This document shows, piece by piece, positions 30,875 to 39,412 of a stretch of 45,908 nt of DNA. This DNA is from CAZWEJ01 sp964632435. Lineage in GTDB: Bacteria; Patescibacteriota; Saccharimonadia; UBA4664; SCTI01. The notes beneath the pieces were generated by a model that had not been told where the DNA came from, ran no database searches, and saw only the letters and a program-made list of their open reading frames with translations. A program made the translations under genes and the position numbers. The stretch spans positions 1-45,908 of the forward strand of contig CAZWEJ010000004.1 of the NCBI GenBank assembly GCA_964632435.1, given 5' to 3'. Numbering within the stretch: the stretch's first letter is position 1; the number at the start of each line of letters is the position of its first letter.

Positions 30875-31912
30875 ATGCAATTCGTAACAGAAGCCGATAT
30901 CGTATCACTTTCGAGAATCCTTTTTCTGGGTTTCCTGGGATTCGCGATTTCTATGCTTTTGACGCCGGTTTATACCAAAATGGCTTACCGCTATAAATGG
31001 TGGAAGCAGGTCCGTGATACAGCCACTACTGGAGAAAAGGCACCTATTTTCCATAAATTGCACGCTGCAAAGCATCGGCGCAATATCCCAACGATGGGTG
31101 GTCTTGTAATTATTGTTGCAGTAGTAATAGTTACTCTTATATTCAATTTAAGCAGAAGCCAAACCTATTTACCTCTGGCTATTTTGGTTTCTGCTGGTCT
31201 TGTCGGGCTGCTTGATGACTGGATCAATATTCGAGGCAATGGGGCCGGCGTCGCTGGTTTAAGAAGTAGACTCAAGTTTGCATTGATCTTTGGAGTAGCT
31301 CTTTTCGGAGCATTATACTTCTACTTCAAACTGGGGTATAACTTGATCCACATCCCAGCTGTTGGAGATTTTTCCATTGGCTGGCTCTATGTGCCCCTAT
31401 TTGTTTTAGTTGTTGTTGCAACCGCAAATGCAGTCAATATCACGGATGGGCTTGATGGGCTCTCTGGGGGGCTATTAGCGTCCTCGTATGCGGCATTCGG
31501 TGCCATTGCATACTTCCAGGAGAGCTACGGAATTGCAGCTTTCTGTGCAACCATTGTTGGAGTAATGCTTACTTACACCTGGTTCAATATATATCCTGCT
31601 AGGTTCTTTATGGGCGACTCTGGTGCCTTTGCTCTTGGCACAACTTTGGGCGCAATTGCGGTGCTAACCAACGCCGTGCTCGTATTGCCGATAATTGGCT
31701 TGGTGTTCGTGCTCGAGGCTGGCTCAAGTTCAATCCAGATCCTTTCAAAGAAAATATTTAAGCGAAAAATATTTCTATCCGCTCCAGTGCATCACCATTT
31801 TGAGGCTAAAGGCTGGCCAGAAACTAAAGTAACGATGAGATTCTGGGTTATTGGTCAAATCTCTGCTGTAATCGGGTTAATTATCGGTCTACTAGGCAAC
31901 CGAGCATTGTAG
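30875..31912 (+). CDS. mraY: phospho-N-acetylmuramoyl-pentapeptide-transferase MraY
   Basis: Integral membrane enzyme that transfers phospho-MurNAc-pentapeptide from UDP to undecaprenyl phosphate, forming lipid I. The 345-aa product has about ten membrane helices. Motifs: HRRNIPTMGG near residue 68, the catalytic NITDGLDGLSGG, FMGDSGAFALGT and the loop HHHFEAKGWPETKV. ATG 30875 follows TAAGG by 9 nt. It is followed by ftsW after 7 nt. Confidence 0.95.
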   Translation: MQFVTEADIVSLSRILFLGFLGFAISMLLTPVYTKMAYRYKWWKQVRDTATTGEKAPIFHKLHAAKHRRNIPTMGGLVIIVAVVIVTLIFNLSRSQTYLPLAILVSAGLVGLLDDWINIRGNGAGVAGLRSRLKFALIFGVALFGALYFYFKLGYNLIHIPAVGDFSIGWLYVPLFVLVVVATANAVNITDGLDGLSGGLLASSYAAFGAIAYFQESYGIAAFCATIVGVMLTYTWFNIYPARFFMGDSGAFALGTTLGAIAVLTNAVLVLPIIGLVFVLEAGSSSIQILSKKIFKRKIFLSAPVHHHFEAKGWPETKVTMRFWVIGQISAVIGLIIGLLGNRAL

Positions 31913-31919
31913 GGTAGAT

Positions 31920-33152
31920 ATGGCGCTACCCTCAGCAGTAAACAAGATCAATCCAATCAGGGGGCATAGAGGCGACTATGTCCTTGGCTTAACTGTATTT
32001 GTGCTGATCGCGTTTGGCTTAATTATGATGTACAACATTAACCCAGCTTTAAGTCAGAAGCTTCTTGGTAGGGTTGATAGTGGCTATTATTTCCGTGGTC
32101 AATTAATGAACATTGTAGTTGGAGTAGCAGCTTGGGTTTTTGCAATTAACTTCTATTATCAGCGATGGCGCAAACTATCTCTCCCGCTGCTAATCGTGGC
32201 CTTTGTATCGGTTATACTTCTCTTGATCCCTGGAATAAGTGTTGAAAAAAACGGTGCTACTAGATGGCTTGAACTTGGGCCGATAAGCTTCCAGCCAGCT
32301 GAGCTCCTTAAGATCGCTATGGTGCTTTACCTTGCCGTGTGGCTGGAAAAGAGGGGAGATGAGATACGCAGCTTTTGGGATGGCGTTGTGCCGTTTTCGA
32401 TAATGATTGGGGTAACCAGTATTATCATTGTGGTCCTTCAGCGCGATATGGGCACTATGATGGCCTTAGCTTTAGCATCAATTGGCATGTTTTACGTTGC
32501 TGGAATGAAAATGAAGCATTTGGCCTTAATATTATCAACGGGATTTGTTATGGGCTGGATAGCTATCGTTAGCTTCCCGCATCGCATGGAAAGGTTGATG
32601 ACGTTTCTCGATCCCTCCAAAGATGCCAACGGCCTTGGGTATCATATTAGTCAGGCTCTTCTAGCAATTGGTAGCGGGGGGATACTCGGCCTAGGTTTGG
32701 GGAAAAGTATCCAAATATATGGTTATCTTCCAGAAGCTGCAAACGATTCAATCTTTGCTGTTATCGGAGAAGAATTTGGTTTAGTTGGGTGCTTGATCAT
32801 TATTGGTCTGTTTGGGCTACTGACATATCGCGGAATTGAGATTGCTCGAAAAGCTCCGGATCTTTTCGGAAGACTACTAGCTACCGGTATTTCACTGATA
32901 ATAATGTTCCAGGCATTTGTTAATATCGGCGCCATGTTGTCGCTGATTCCGCTCACAGGTATTCCGTTACCGTTTATCAGTTACGGCGGATCAAGTATGC
33001 TTATAATGATGTTGGCAGTTGGAATTCTGTTCAACATCTCAAGATACACAGTAAACGAGGGAGCCAATGCGGATAGTCGTAGCCGGCGGGGGGACAGCAG
33101 GCCACATTTCACCAATTCTAGCAGCCGTCGCCGAGTTAAAGCGGCGCGATAA
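31920..33152 (+). CDS. ftsW: septal peptidoglycan polymerase FtsW (SEDS family)
   Basis: Glycosyltransferase that polymerises lipid II at the septum with FtsI. The 410-aa product has ten predicted membrane helices. Motifs include ATRWLELGPISFQPAELLKI, AANDSIFAVIGEEFGLVG and LTGIPLPFISYGGSSMLI. The last ~35 residues form a basic cytosolic tail (SRSRRGDSRPHF, SSRRRVKAAR) translated from DNA that also encodes the start of murG. The 86-bp overlap is much longer than the usual 4-nt overlaps. Confidence 0.95.
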   Translation: MALPSAVNKINPIRGHRGDYVLGLTVFVLIAFGLIMMYNINPALSQKLLGRVDSGYYFRGQLMNIVVGVAAWVFAINFYYQRWRKLSLPLLIVAFVSVILLLIPGISVEKNGATRWLELGPISFQPAELLKIAMVLYLAVWLEKRGDEIRSFWDGVVPFSIMIGVTSIIIVVLQRDMGTMMALALASIGMFYVAGMKMKHLALILSTGFVMGWIAIVSFPHRMERLMTFLDPSKDANGLGYHISQALLAIGSGGILGLGLGKSIQIYGYLPEAANDSIFAVIGEEFGLVGCLIIIGLFGLLTYRGIEIARKAPDLFGRLLATGISLIIMFQAFVNIGAMLSLIPLTGIPLPFISYGGSSMLIMMLAVGILFNISRYTVNEGANADSRSRRGDSRPHFTNSSSRRRVKAAR

Positions 33153-34215
33153 GTCCATACAGGTTCTTTATGTCGGCCAGAGGGCAGGCATGGAGGCCGA
33201 TATGGCGCGGTCGGCTGGTATTGAATTTAAAGGCATCAAGGCGGGAAAGTACCGTCGAGCGCCACACGCCAGTTTAGCAGACAAGCTTGCCGACACAAAA
33301 AACCTGGCTCTAAATGTTCGTGATATCGGCCGTAGTGTATCAGGTTTAACGGCGAGTCTTCGAATATTAAGAAAGTTTAAGCCAGATGTAGTTTTCTGCA
33401 AGGGTGGGTTTGTGGCCCTCCCTGTAGGCTTGGCAGCAAAGATATTAAAAATTTCGCTGGTCATTCACGAGTCCGACGCAACTCCTGGATTAGGTACAAA
33501 AATATTGGGGCGCTGGGCGGATGATATTGCGGTTGGTTTCCCGCCAGAGCTGTATGAAACTCTTCCAACAGGAAAGGTAATATTTACCGGCAACCCAGTT
33601 AGAAATGAGATTGTTCATGAGAAAGCGACTCGTACTGCTTGTATAGAGCACTTCTTTGGAGAAGGTAACGCAAAAGGGCTGCCCGTTGTTCTTGTGATTG
33701 GTGGGAGTCAGGGGGCGGTCCCAATCAATGATGCCCTGGTTGATAACGCAAAGCAGCTTTCGGATATCGTCAGAATAGTTCATATCACAGGTAATTATGA
33801 TTACGAAAGAGTAGTGGGGGAGGTAATCAAAAAGAAGATTCATAAGGAATCATATGTGGTAAAAGAGTTTCTCTCCGCTGAAGAGATGGCAAAAGCTTAC
33901 AAGGCCGCTGATCTTGTAATCAGTAGGGCAGGTGCCAATGCCATTACGGAGCTTGCTGCCGTTAAGAAGCCGGTAATTCTTGTCCCAAATCAACTAATGG
34001 CGGCTCATCAGCTAGATAATGCGGTTCGCCTTGCAGAAGCCGGTGCCGTTGAACTTATGCGAGAGGATGCTCTGTCAAACACATTGGTTGAGACAGTTAA
34101 CGAAATAATCGGGTCCAAAGGACTTCAGAAAAAGCTGGTTGAAGAGCTTGCTAAGGTCTACGTTCCTGATTCAACATCCCGGCTTGTCGATTTGATCGAA
34201 AAGGCGGCTAAATGA
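33067..34215 (+). CDS. murG: UDP-GlcNAc:lipid I N-acetylglucosamine transferase MurG
   Basis: GT28 glycosyltransferase on the inner face of the membrane that adds GlcNAc to lipid I to make lipid II. The 382-aa product starts MRIVVAGGGTAGHISPI, the donor/acceptor G-loop, and has VIHESDATPGLGTKIL, VIGGSQGAVPINDAL and VISRAGANAITELAA. GAGGGAG precedes ATG 33067 and lies within ftsW, 86 bp before the ftsW stop. A 4-nt ATGA overlap links it to ftsQ. Confidence 0.96.
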   Translation: MRIVVAGGGTAGHISPILAAVAELKRRDKSIQVLYVGQRAGMEADMARSAGIEFKGIKAGKYRRAPHASLADKLADTKNLALNVRDIGRSVSGLTASLRILRKFKPDVVFCKGGFVALPVGLAAKILKISLVIHESDATPGLGTKILGRWADDIAVGFPPELYETLPTGKVIFTGNPVRNEIVHEKATRTACIEHFFGEGNAKGLPVVLVIGGSQGAVPINDALVDNAKQLSDIVRIVHITGNYDYERVVGEVIKKKIHKESYVVKEFLSAEEMAKAYKAADLVISRAGANAITELAAVKKPVILVPNQLMAAHQLDNAVRLAEAGAVELMREDALSNTLVETVNEIIGSKGLQKKLVEELAKVYVPDSTSRLVDLIEKAAK

Positions 34216-35033
34216 GGCCACAGAGACAGGTCAGAAGAAGCTACACTAGGCCAGTATATGGCCGTCGAAGGGCAAATGTAGTAAAGCGAAGTCGCCCCAA
34301 AGTACCTACTTTTAGAGTTACCTCTGGAGTTATAAAATTAATGGCCGCAATAGTAGCCTTACTGGCGCTTCTCGTGGTTTTTGCTCAATTCACGAAACTC
34401 GAGAAGATAACTATTAGTGGTGCGGAAGACCTTGATAAAGAGCATTTACAACGTGTAGCGGAGGAGGGCGCTAGAAGCCAGTGGTTCGGGCGCAACACGC
34501 TTTTATTAAGTACAGGTAGCCTAAGTGACTATATGATTGAGGCGGAGCCCGGACTTAAGGAAGTAAAAATTGATAGACAGGGGTTGAACTCTATCAATAT
34601 TGTAATAGCTGAACGCCAGCCAACCTTAAACTGGAAGGCAGGGGGAACAACCTATCTTCTAGACCTCGACGGTACTGTGATAGGTGAGAGCAAGGGTCCG
34701 TATGTCAAACTTCCAACCGTTACAGACAGTACCAACTTACCTGTCGAAGCAGGGAAGAGAGTAGCCCCCTCAAGCTTTGTTAGTTTTTGCGCGGGAATGT
34801 ATAAAAGGTTGCCCGAAGCGGGCGTAAAGCCTGTTGATATGATAGTCCCAGAGACGACCACGGAAGTAAACTTCAAAACTGACAAGGGATATTTAATCAA
34901 AATGGATACCACAAGAACTGTTGAAGGGGAGCTCAACGACCTCAAGGCAGTGCAAGAGGAACTAGCAAAGGCCAAAAAAGTCCCCGCTGAGTACATCGAT
35001 CTTCGTATTGAGAACAAGGCTTACTACAAGTAG
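34212..35033 (+). CDS. ftsQ: cell division protein FtsQ/DivIB
   Basis: Bitopic divisome protein, 273 aa: a basic cytosolic N-terminus (RPQRQVRRSYTRPVYGRRRA), a membrane helix at ~38-60 (VIKLMAAIVALLALLVVFAQF), a POTRA domain (LEKITISGAEDLDKEHLQRV) and a beta domain (VKIDRQGLNSINIVIAERQP, then the rest). It is the last gene of the cluster. No murC, murB, ddl, ftsA or ftsZ follows, so these must lie elsewhere. Confidence 0.88.
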   Translation: MRPQRQVRRSYTRPVYGRRRANVVKRSRPKVPTFRVTSGVIKLMAAIVALLALLVVFAQFTKLEKITISGAEDLDKEHLQRVAEEGARSQWFGRNTLLLSTGSLSDYMIEAEPGLKEVKIDRQGLNSINIVIAERQPTLNWKAGGTTYLLDLDGTVIGESKGPYVKLPTVTDSTNLPVEAGKRVAPSSFVSFCAGMYKRLPEAGVKPVDMIVPETTTEVNFKTDKGYLIKMDTTRTVEGELNDLKAVQEELAKAKKVPAEYIDLRIENKAYYK

Positions 35034-35561
35034 GTACTCTCTCCTCTCCCAGCTATTTGTTCGGTTTTTGTTTATTTGCAAAAATGAAAAATTAGCGGAG
35101 ACAAAATGTTTTTGAAAACTAAAAAAGAGCAGGGAAGAGAAGAAAAGAGAAACAAGTTAATCGTCGCAAAATATATAATAAACATAATGAATGTAGTAAA
35201 TACAACACAGCAAATTTGAAAGAATTAAAGAGTCGTACAAATTTTAAAATTTACAAATTAAGGTACACAAACTCTCCCTCCTCCTTCCCTATATTTTAAA
35301 TAAGGAACATGCCAATTTTGGGGAGAACAATAAATACGCGTGTTGGTATTTTCGCTTTATATAGGGATAATCGAAGTAATACTGATATTCATAAAGGTCC
35401 AATCCCACACGGCCTTTATTAATATTACAATGTCGCAAAAGATACATTGTGCGACGTAGTCTTATAACGCGCACACTTTAGCATTTGCACGCGCAGAATG
35501 GCAATACATGTAAACTACAGACGAAATGCTGATTACTCTCTGTCTTTTGTAAGAGTACTGA
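35034..35561. other. AT-rich 528-bp convergent intergenic region
   Basis: The region lies between the 3' ends of ftsQ and the TraG-like gene. It contains CTCTCC-rich tracts (35038-35054, 35271-35289), the palindrome AAATTTTAAAATTT near 35238, and a hairpin GTCGCA-N12-TGCGAC (35432-35455). A 61-codon minus-strand frame (35289-35474) rich in tyrosine is open but lacks a ribosome binding site. No tRNA or known RNA family is apparent. It may hold terminators and perhaps a small RNA. Confidence 0.4.
35106..35219 (+). CDS. possible 37-aa lysine-rich small ORF
   Basis: ATG 35106 has GGAG 7 nt upstream (AGCGGAGACAAAATG). The peptide is basic at first (MFLKTKKEQGREEKRNK) and then moderately hydrophobic (LIVAKYIINIMNVV). 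Composition reflects the AT-rich DNA, so coding is unproven. Confidence 0.2.
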   Translation: MFLKTKKEQGREEKRNKLIVAKYIINIMNVVNTTQQI

Positions 35562-38294
35562 CTACTTGCTGCGTAAGCTCACTTCTTGCCCAGCAGGGAT
35601 AGAGGACTCAGAAGTCGAATTAGATGATCCAGCTGCGGCAACGCCTACTTCTCTGTTTGTTCTCGAGGGATGACCTTGGTTGTGCCTGTGGGCATCCGAG
35701 CTCCTCCTTTGCCTATTTTGATGATCTCCCCTTCTCACTTGGTTCTTGTTTCTGTTTTCTTTTGGGTTCTTCAGCTGTCCCAAGAAAGTATCAGAATCTC
35801 TGTTCGGTTTTTGTTCTTTCACAACAACATTGCCGTGCGAGTCCTTTGGCGCATCATCAGCTTGACCGCTACTCCAACGGGTTATAGATTCTTCAATTTG
35901 ATCTCGCCTAGAAGCGTATTTGGCGCGTGATTGCTCAATGATTACAGACGTAAGGTCACGCTCAGGATCTGGCATACGCAAAGTCGTAGCCGAGAATGGT
36001 GGAGCTTTTTCTCCATCAATACTTAAGCTAAGAACAATGTGCTGGTTGTGTAGCTTTATGAGGTCAGACCCCTCAAATGATGGTTGAAAATACTTCTCTA
36101 GGACTCGCCCATCTTCCGCGCCAACACGGAAGCTAATCATGGAGCCAACGTTGCCGAAAACTGCGTCACGGACCGTCTCAGGCATTTGAGAGACGTATTG
36201 GTTAGCTACTGTAAGGTTAAGTGCATACTTACGAGCCTCACTCAAGATGACCGCAAAAGAGTCGGTAGCGAAGTTCTGAAACTCGTCGACATACAGGTAG
36301 AATGGACGTCGTTGCTCTAGTGGAACGTTAGCTCGTCCCATAGCTGCTAACTGGATCTTAGTGACCATCATGGCGCCAAGAACCGCCGCATTGTCCTCAC
36401 CGATCTGCCCACGAGAAAGGTTGACGATCAAGATCTTGCCTTCATCCATAATCTGCCTCAAGTCAAAGCCCGACTTAGGTTGACCAATAATATTTCTAAT
36501 CAATGGGTTAGCTGTGAAGGCTCCAACCTTGTTCAACACCGGAGCAACTGCCTCGTTTGCAAACTTGTCGTTCCAGCTGGCAAACTCATTAACCCAGAAA
36601 TTTTTTACAACAGGGTCTTTTATCTCTTTAATTACCTTCTTACGGAATTCCTTTTCAGTGAGCATACGAGTAATACCCAGGAGTGTGGAATCTGGGTAGT
36701 CTAGAAGGGCCAATATTGTGTACCGAAGTATGTATTCCAATCTGGGACCCCAGGAGTCAAACATACGTTTAAGCACCCCTATCATTTCTGATGAAATACT
36801 ATTTTTCATTGCCTCGTCGGTTACTTCTAGCGGGTTGAATGCGATCGGGTTATCTCGATCTGTTGGGTTGAAGTAAACCACATCCTGAAGACGATGCTCG
36901 GGGATAAACTGAAGCATATCGGTCGCAAAGTCGCCGTGGGGGTCAACAATTGCAAAGCCTTCGTTGTGGTATATATCCGAGAGCGTCAGAAGGTTTAATA
37001 GTTTCGACTTACCGGTTCCGGTTTGCCCAATAATATAGAGGTGTCTTCCCCTGTCCCTTCGTTTCAGGCCAAATCGTTGCTGGACTCCGCGGAAGTTAGT
37101 TAAGCCAAATAGGCTTACCTCCCCTGGTTGAACCACTCCCTCAGTCGGTAGGTTTGAAGGCGGCTCCGATGTCTTAACGGTCGTCCAAACCATGCTTGGG
37201 GTTTCAACGCTTTTATGAGGAAGGTGGTAAAGGCTAGCAAGCTCTTCGATATTGAGGATGAAACCGTCGTCCATAAACAAACGCGCTCGATATTCATCAA
37301 TCCCCTCTCTGCCCTGTTGAGTCGCGGCAGTAGCAAATCCATTTAGGTTGGTAGTGTTGAACTGCTTAAATCCTCCAACGATAGCTTGAATCCTCTGTTT
37401 TGCCAGAGCTTGATCAGCGCCTAAGTATGTAATCCTGACTTTTACCTGATAACCGAGTTTGGTAGTTTTCTCTTCGATCGCTTTGATCATGGCGCTTTGA
37501 GTAGTTGAAAGTTTGTCGTCTTTCTTTACCTCTTTGGCTTCTGGCGGGCTAAATAGGGCCCCGATAAAATGGGTTATTACGTAGATTGGGATGGCGATCA
37601 GCTCGCTGAATACCTGGCCTCTTATAGAAATGCCTTTTCCGTTCTTGATTTCCTCAACAGCGCGCGCGCCTTTATTTTGCCAAGAATCATCGATTGGGCG
37701 AGCTAAAATTTGGATCCACATCTCCTCGCCCTCTTCTTCGAGCTTGGCCAAAACAGCAGTGATGCCTGCTAGCGGGTCGACCTCAAAAGACTGGAATGTT
37801 TTAACCGGCAATACCTCATTGTTGGTCATCTTTAGCTCGGTGGTATAGGCATTTCTATGACCAAGATCGGTCTTTGAGTAGTCCTCTACCCCTTCACGGA
37901 TACGTACGTTTGGGTATTGAGCGTAAATTTGCCCTTCTACAAAATCCTTAAGGTGCTTTGGTGTCCAGATATAAAACTGTATTTTATTGCCGATAGAAGC
38001 GATCTCGTAACTGATGTGCTCCTGAATGGCACCTTCCTTACGGAGCTCTGACTTTGGGCGCAAAATTCCGTGGAGGCTGGCAAACATCTGTTCTGCTGAT
38101 AGCTCTTTTTTCTCGTTATCTCTTGGAACTTCAATTAATAGAAGAATATGATCGGTTTGATTAATCCACTGTTCTCGGCGGCGATTTTGCCAAATCAAAT
38201 ATGCTAATACTGCGACAATAACAACCCAGCCGTAGAGTTGAAAAATTACGATACCGAGAATTTGAAAAATAGCCTGGAATATACCCTCTATCAC
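35562..38294 (-). CDS. TraG/VirD4-like membrane ATPase of the type IV secretion family
   Basis: A 910-aa DNA-translocase or coupling-type ATPase. An N-terminal membrane segment (IFQILGIVIFQLYGWVVIVA) is followed by a ~380-residue domain of the type common in CPR genomes, then the P-loop domain with Walker A LYIIGQTGTGKSKLLNL (about residue 422), VDPHGDFATDML, Walker B RPFYLYVDEFQNF (about 668) and the arginine/glutamine region LNLTVANQYVSQMPETVRDA. The last ~120 residues are polar and disordered (NRNKNQVRRGDHQNRQRRSS). The GTG start sits 4 nt after the stop of the sigma-4/HARE gene. A single-copy chromosomal gene with this context suggests a housekeeping translocase (DNA uptake or pilus-linked) rather than a conjugative element, as no relaxase or VirB genes are nearby; function is inferred. 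Confidence 0.85.
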   Translation of the reverse strand: MIEGIFQAIFQILGIVIFQLYGWVVIVAVLAYLIWQNRRREQWINQTDHILLLIEVPRDNEKKELSAEQMFASLHGILRPKSELRKEGAIQEHISYEIASIGNKIQFYIWTPKHLKDFVEGQIYAQYPNVRIREGVEDYSKTDLGHRNAYTTELKMTNNEVLPVKTFQSFEVDPLAGITAVLAKLEEEGEEMWIQILARPIDDSWQNKGARAVEEIKNGKGISIRGQVFSELIAIPIYVITHFIGALFSPPEAKEVKKDDKLSTTQSAMIKAIEEKTTKLGYQVKVRITYLGADQALAKQRIQAIVGGFKQFNTTNLNGFATAATQQGREGIDEYRARLFMDDGFILNIEELASLYHLPHKSVETPSMVWTTVKTSEPPSNLPTEGVVQPGEVSLFGLTNFRGVQQRFGLKRRDRGRHLYIIGQTGTGKSKLLNLLTLSDIYHNEGFAIVDPHGDFATDMLQFIPEHRLQDVVYFNPTDRDNPIAFNPLEVTDEAMKNSISSEMIGVLKRMFDSWGPRLEYILRYTILALLDYPDSTLLGITRMLTEKEFRKKVIKEIKDPVVKNFWVNEFASWNDKFANEAVAPVLNKVGAFTANPLIRNIIGQPKSGFDLRQIMDEGKILIVNLSRGQIGEDNAAVLGAMMVTKIQLAAMGRANVPLEQRRPFYLYVDEFQNFATDSFAVILSEARKYALNLTVANQYVSQMPETVRDAVFGNVGSMISFRVGAEDGRVLEKYFQPSFEGSDLIKLHNQHIVLSLSIDGEKAPPFSATTLRMPDPERDLTSVIIEQSRAKYASRRDQIEESITRWSSGQADDAPKDSHGNVVVKEQKPNRDSDTFLGQLKNPKENRNKNQVRRGDHQNRQRRSSDAHRHNQGHPSRTNREVGVAAAGSSNSTSESSIPAGQEVSLRSK

Positions 38295-38298
38295 TTCC

Positions 38299-39321
38299 CT
38301 ACCTCAGTGCGTAGGTGGCCTTCGACACCCGAATAAACTGATCCTTTTCCTGGAGGTTGAGTACAATAGTGGTCGTTTTGACCTGTCGCTTCTTTAGCAC
38401 GCGCTTAACGATTTCATCCTTGTGGAGCGGTGATTCTTTGCTCAGAATTTCGGTGATGATGTCGGCAACTGTGCCAGGTGTATATCCCCACTCCGAGAGC
38501 GCGTAGATACCTCGCCCTACTAGGACAAATCGAGGGTCCTTGATCAGCTCATTGTGAACGGCCTGAACGGTTACATCACGTTTCTTTTGTCCGAGGTCAG
38601 AGATCTGCTTCGCTATCTCGCTAAAGTGGAGTGGCTTATTACTTTTTGCGAGTACCAGGTAGGTTTTGTCGCGAATTGACCTAGGATTAACATTTGGCCA
38701 GTGGCTTAAGCCCCACATCCCATCAAGATGTGCCAACTTCTTAGAAATTCGCGCAATCTGCTCGACAGTTTGGCGCTCAAGATGAGGTGCAGCTTTAGCA
38801 TGAATAGTATCAACGGGCATTGGCTTACCATTCTTCTTTAACTGAGTAATAATATCTTCAACAATCTGGTTGATGGACTTTTTATCAAAATCTGGAAGCA
38901 CCGCCAGAGCGTGGTGATAATGATCTCCATCCTCAATAACTTCAATAGTTGGAGCAAGCGTTGCCAGGAAGTTAATATACGACTTTTGAGAATCAGACTC
39001 AGCGCCAATCATCTTTGCTACATCATCGATTAAGGTAATATGGCCGCGAGAACGTAGCTCGTTTCGAAGCATCTCGTCGATCTGCTTGAGTTCAGAAGTG
39101 CTGCTCTGCTTGAGCTTGTTTGTAGCGGCTTTCTCGATCTGCCGTACTCGCTCACGCGTAATATTGAAATCGCTACCGATCTTCTCGAGGGTTTGCTTTT
39201 TATCTAGCCCCAATGCAAAACGTTGAGCAACAATCTTGCGATCGCGCTCATTTTTTAGCTGGTTGAGAATTGCTTCTGCGGCTGAAATGTAATCAAGTTC
39301 TATCTTGGTCGCTGTAGGCAT
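38299..39321 (-). CDS. sigma-70 region 4-like plus HARE-HTH protein
   Basis: A 340-aa DNA-binding protein. Residues 20-75 resemble sigma region 4 (RDRKIVAQRFALGL, LEKIGSDFNITRERVRQIEK), but there is no region 2, so it cannot act as a complete sigma factor. Residues ~215-278 form a HARE-HTH winged helix (YLVLAKSNKPLHFSEIAKQI, VGRGIYALSEWGY) and 283-338 a second related one (ITEILSKESPLHKDEIVKRV). HARE-HTH occurs in RNA polymerase delta subunits, so this may be a polymerase-associated regulator. It has a perfect consensus promoter, and the TraG-like gene follows after 4 nt. Confidence 0.85.
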   Translation of the reverse strand: MPTATKIELDYISAAEAILNQLKNERDRKIVAQRFALGLDKKQTLEKIGSDFNITRERVRQIEKAATNKLKQSSTSELKQIDEMLRNELRSRGHITLIDDVAKMIGAESDSQKSYINFLATLAPTIEVIEDGDHYHHALAVLPDFDKKSINQIVEDIITQLKKNGKPMPVDTIHAKAAPHLERQTVEQIARISKKLAHLDGMWGLSHWPNVNPRSIRDKTYLVLAKSNKPLHFSEIAKQISDLGQKKRDVTVQAVHNELIKDPRFVLVGRGIYALSEWGYTPGTVADIITEILSKESPLHKDEIVKRVLKKRQVKTTTIVLNLQEKDQFIRVSKATYALR

Positions 39322-39367
39322 ATATTTTCTTAAAAACTTATCTGAATCGTTATTATTTGTTAGATAA

Positions 39368-39396
39368 ATTATAAAATATAGAATTTAAGGTGTCAA
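39368..39396 (-). promoter_or_regulatory. perfect consensus promoter of the sigma-4/HARE operon
   Basis: On the minus strand TTGACA (39391-39396), 17 bp, TATAAT (39368-39373): full consensus at both boxes and optimal spacing, the strongest promoter match in the window. The transcript starts near 39361, leaving about 40 nt of AT-rich leader. Confidence 0.85.
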
Positions 39397-39412
39397 CGCC
39401 TCTAATAGAAGA

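Noticed and set aside
35289..35474. 61-codon tyrosine-rich minus-strand frame.
   Set aside because: No ribosome binding site, AT-driven composition and overlap with a hairpin; weak but not impossible.
35562..38294. Interpretation of the TraG-like gene as part of a conjugative element.
   Set aside because: There is no relaxase, VirB4, pilin or integrase nearby; neighbours are PBP1A, topA and the dcw cluster.
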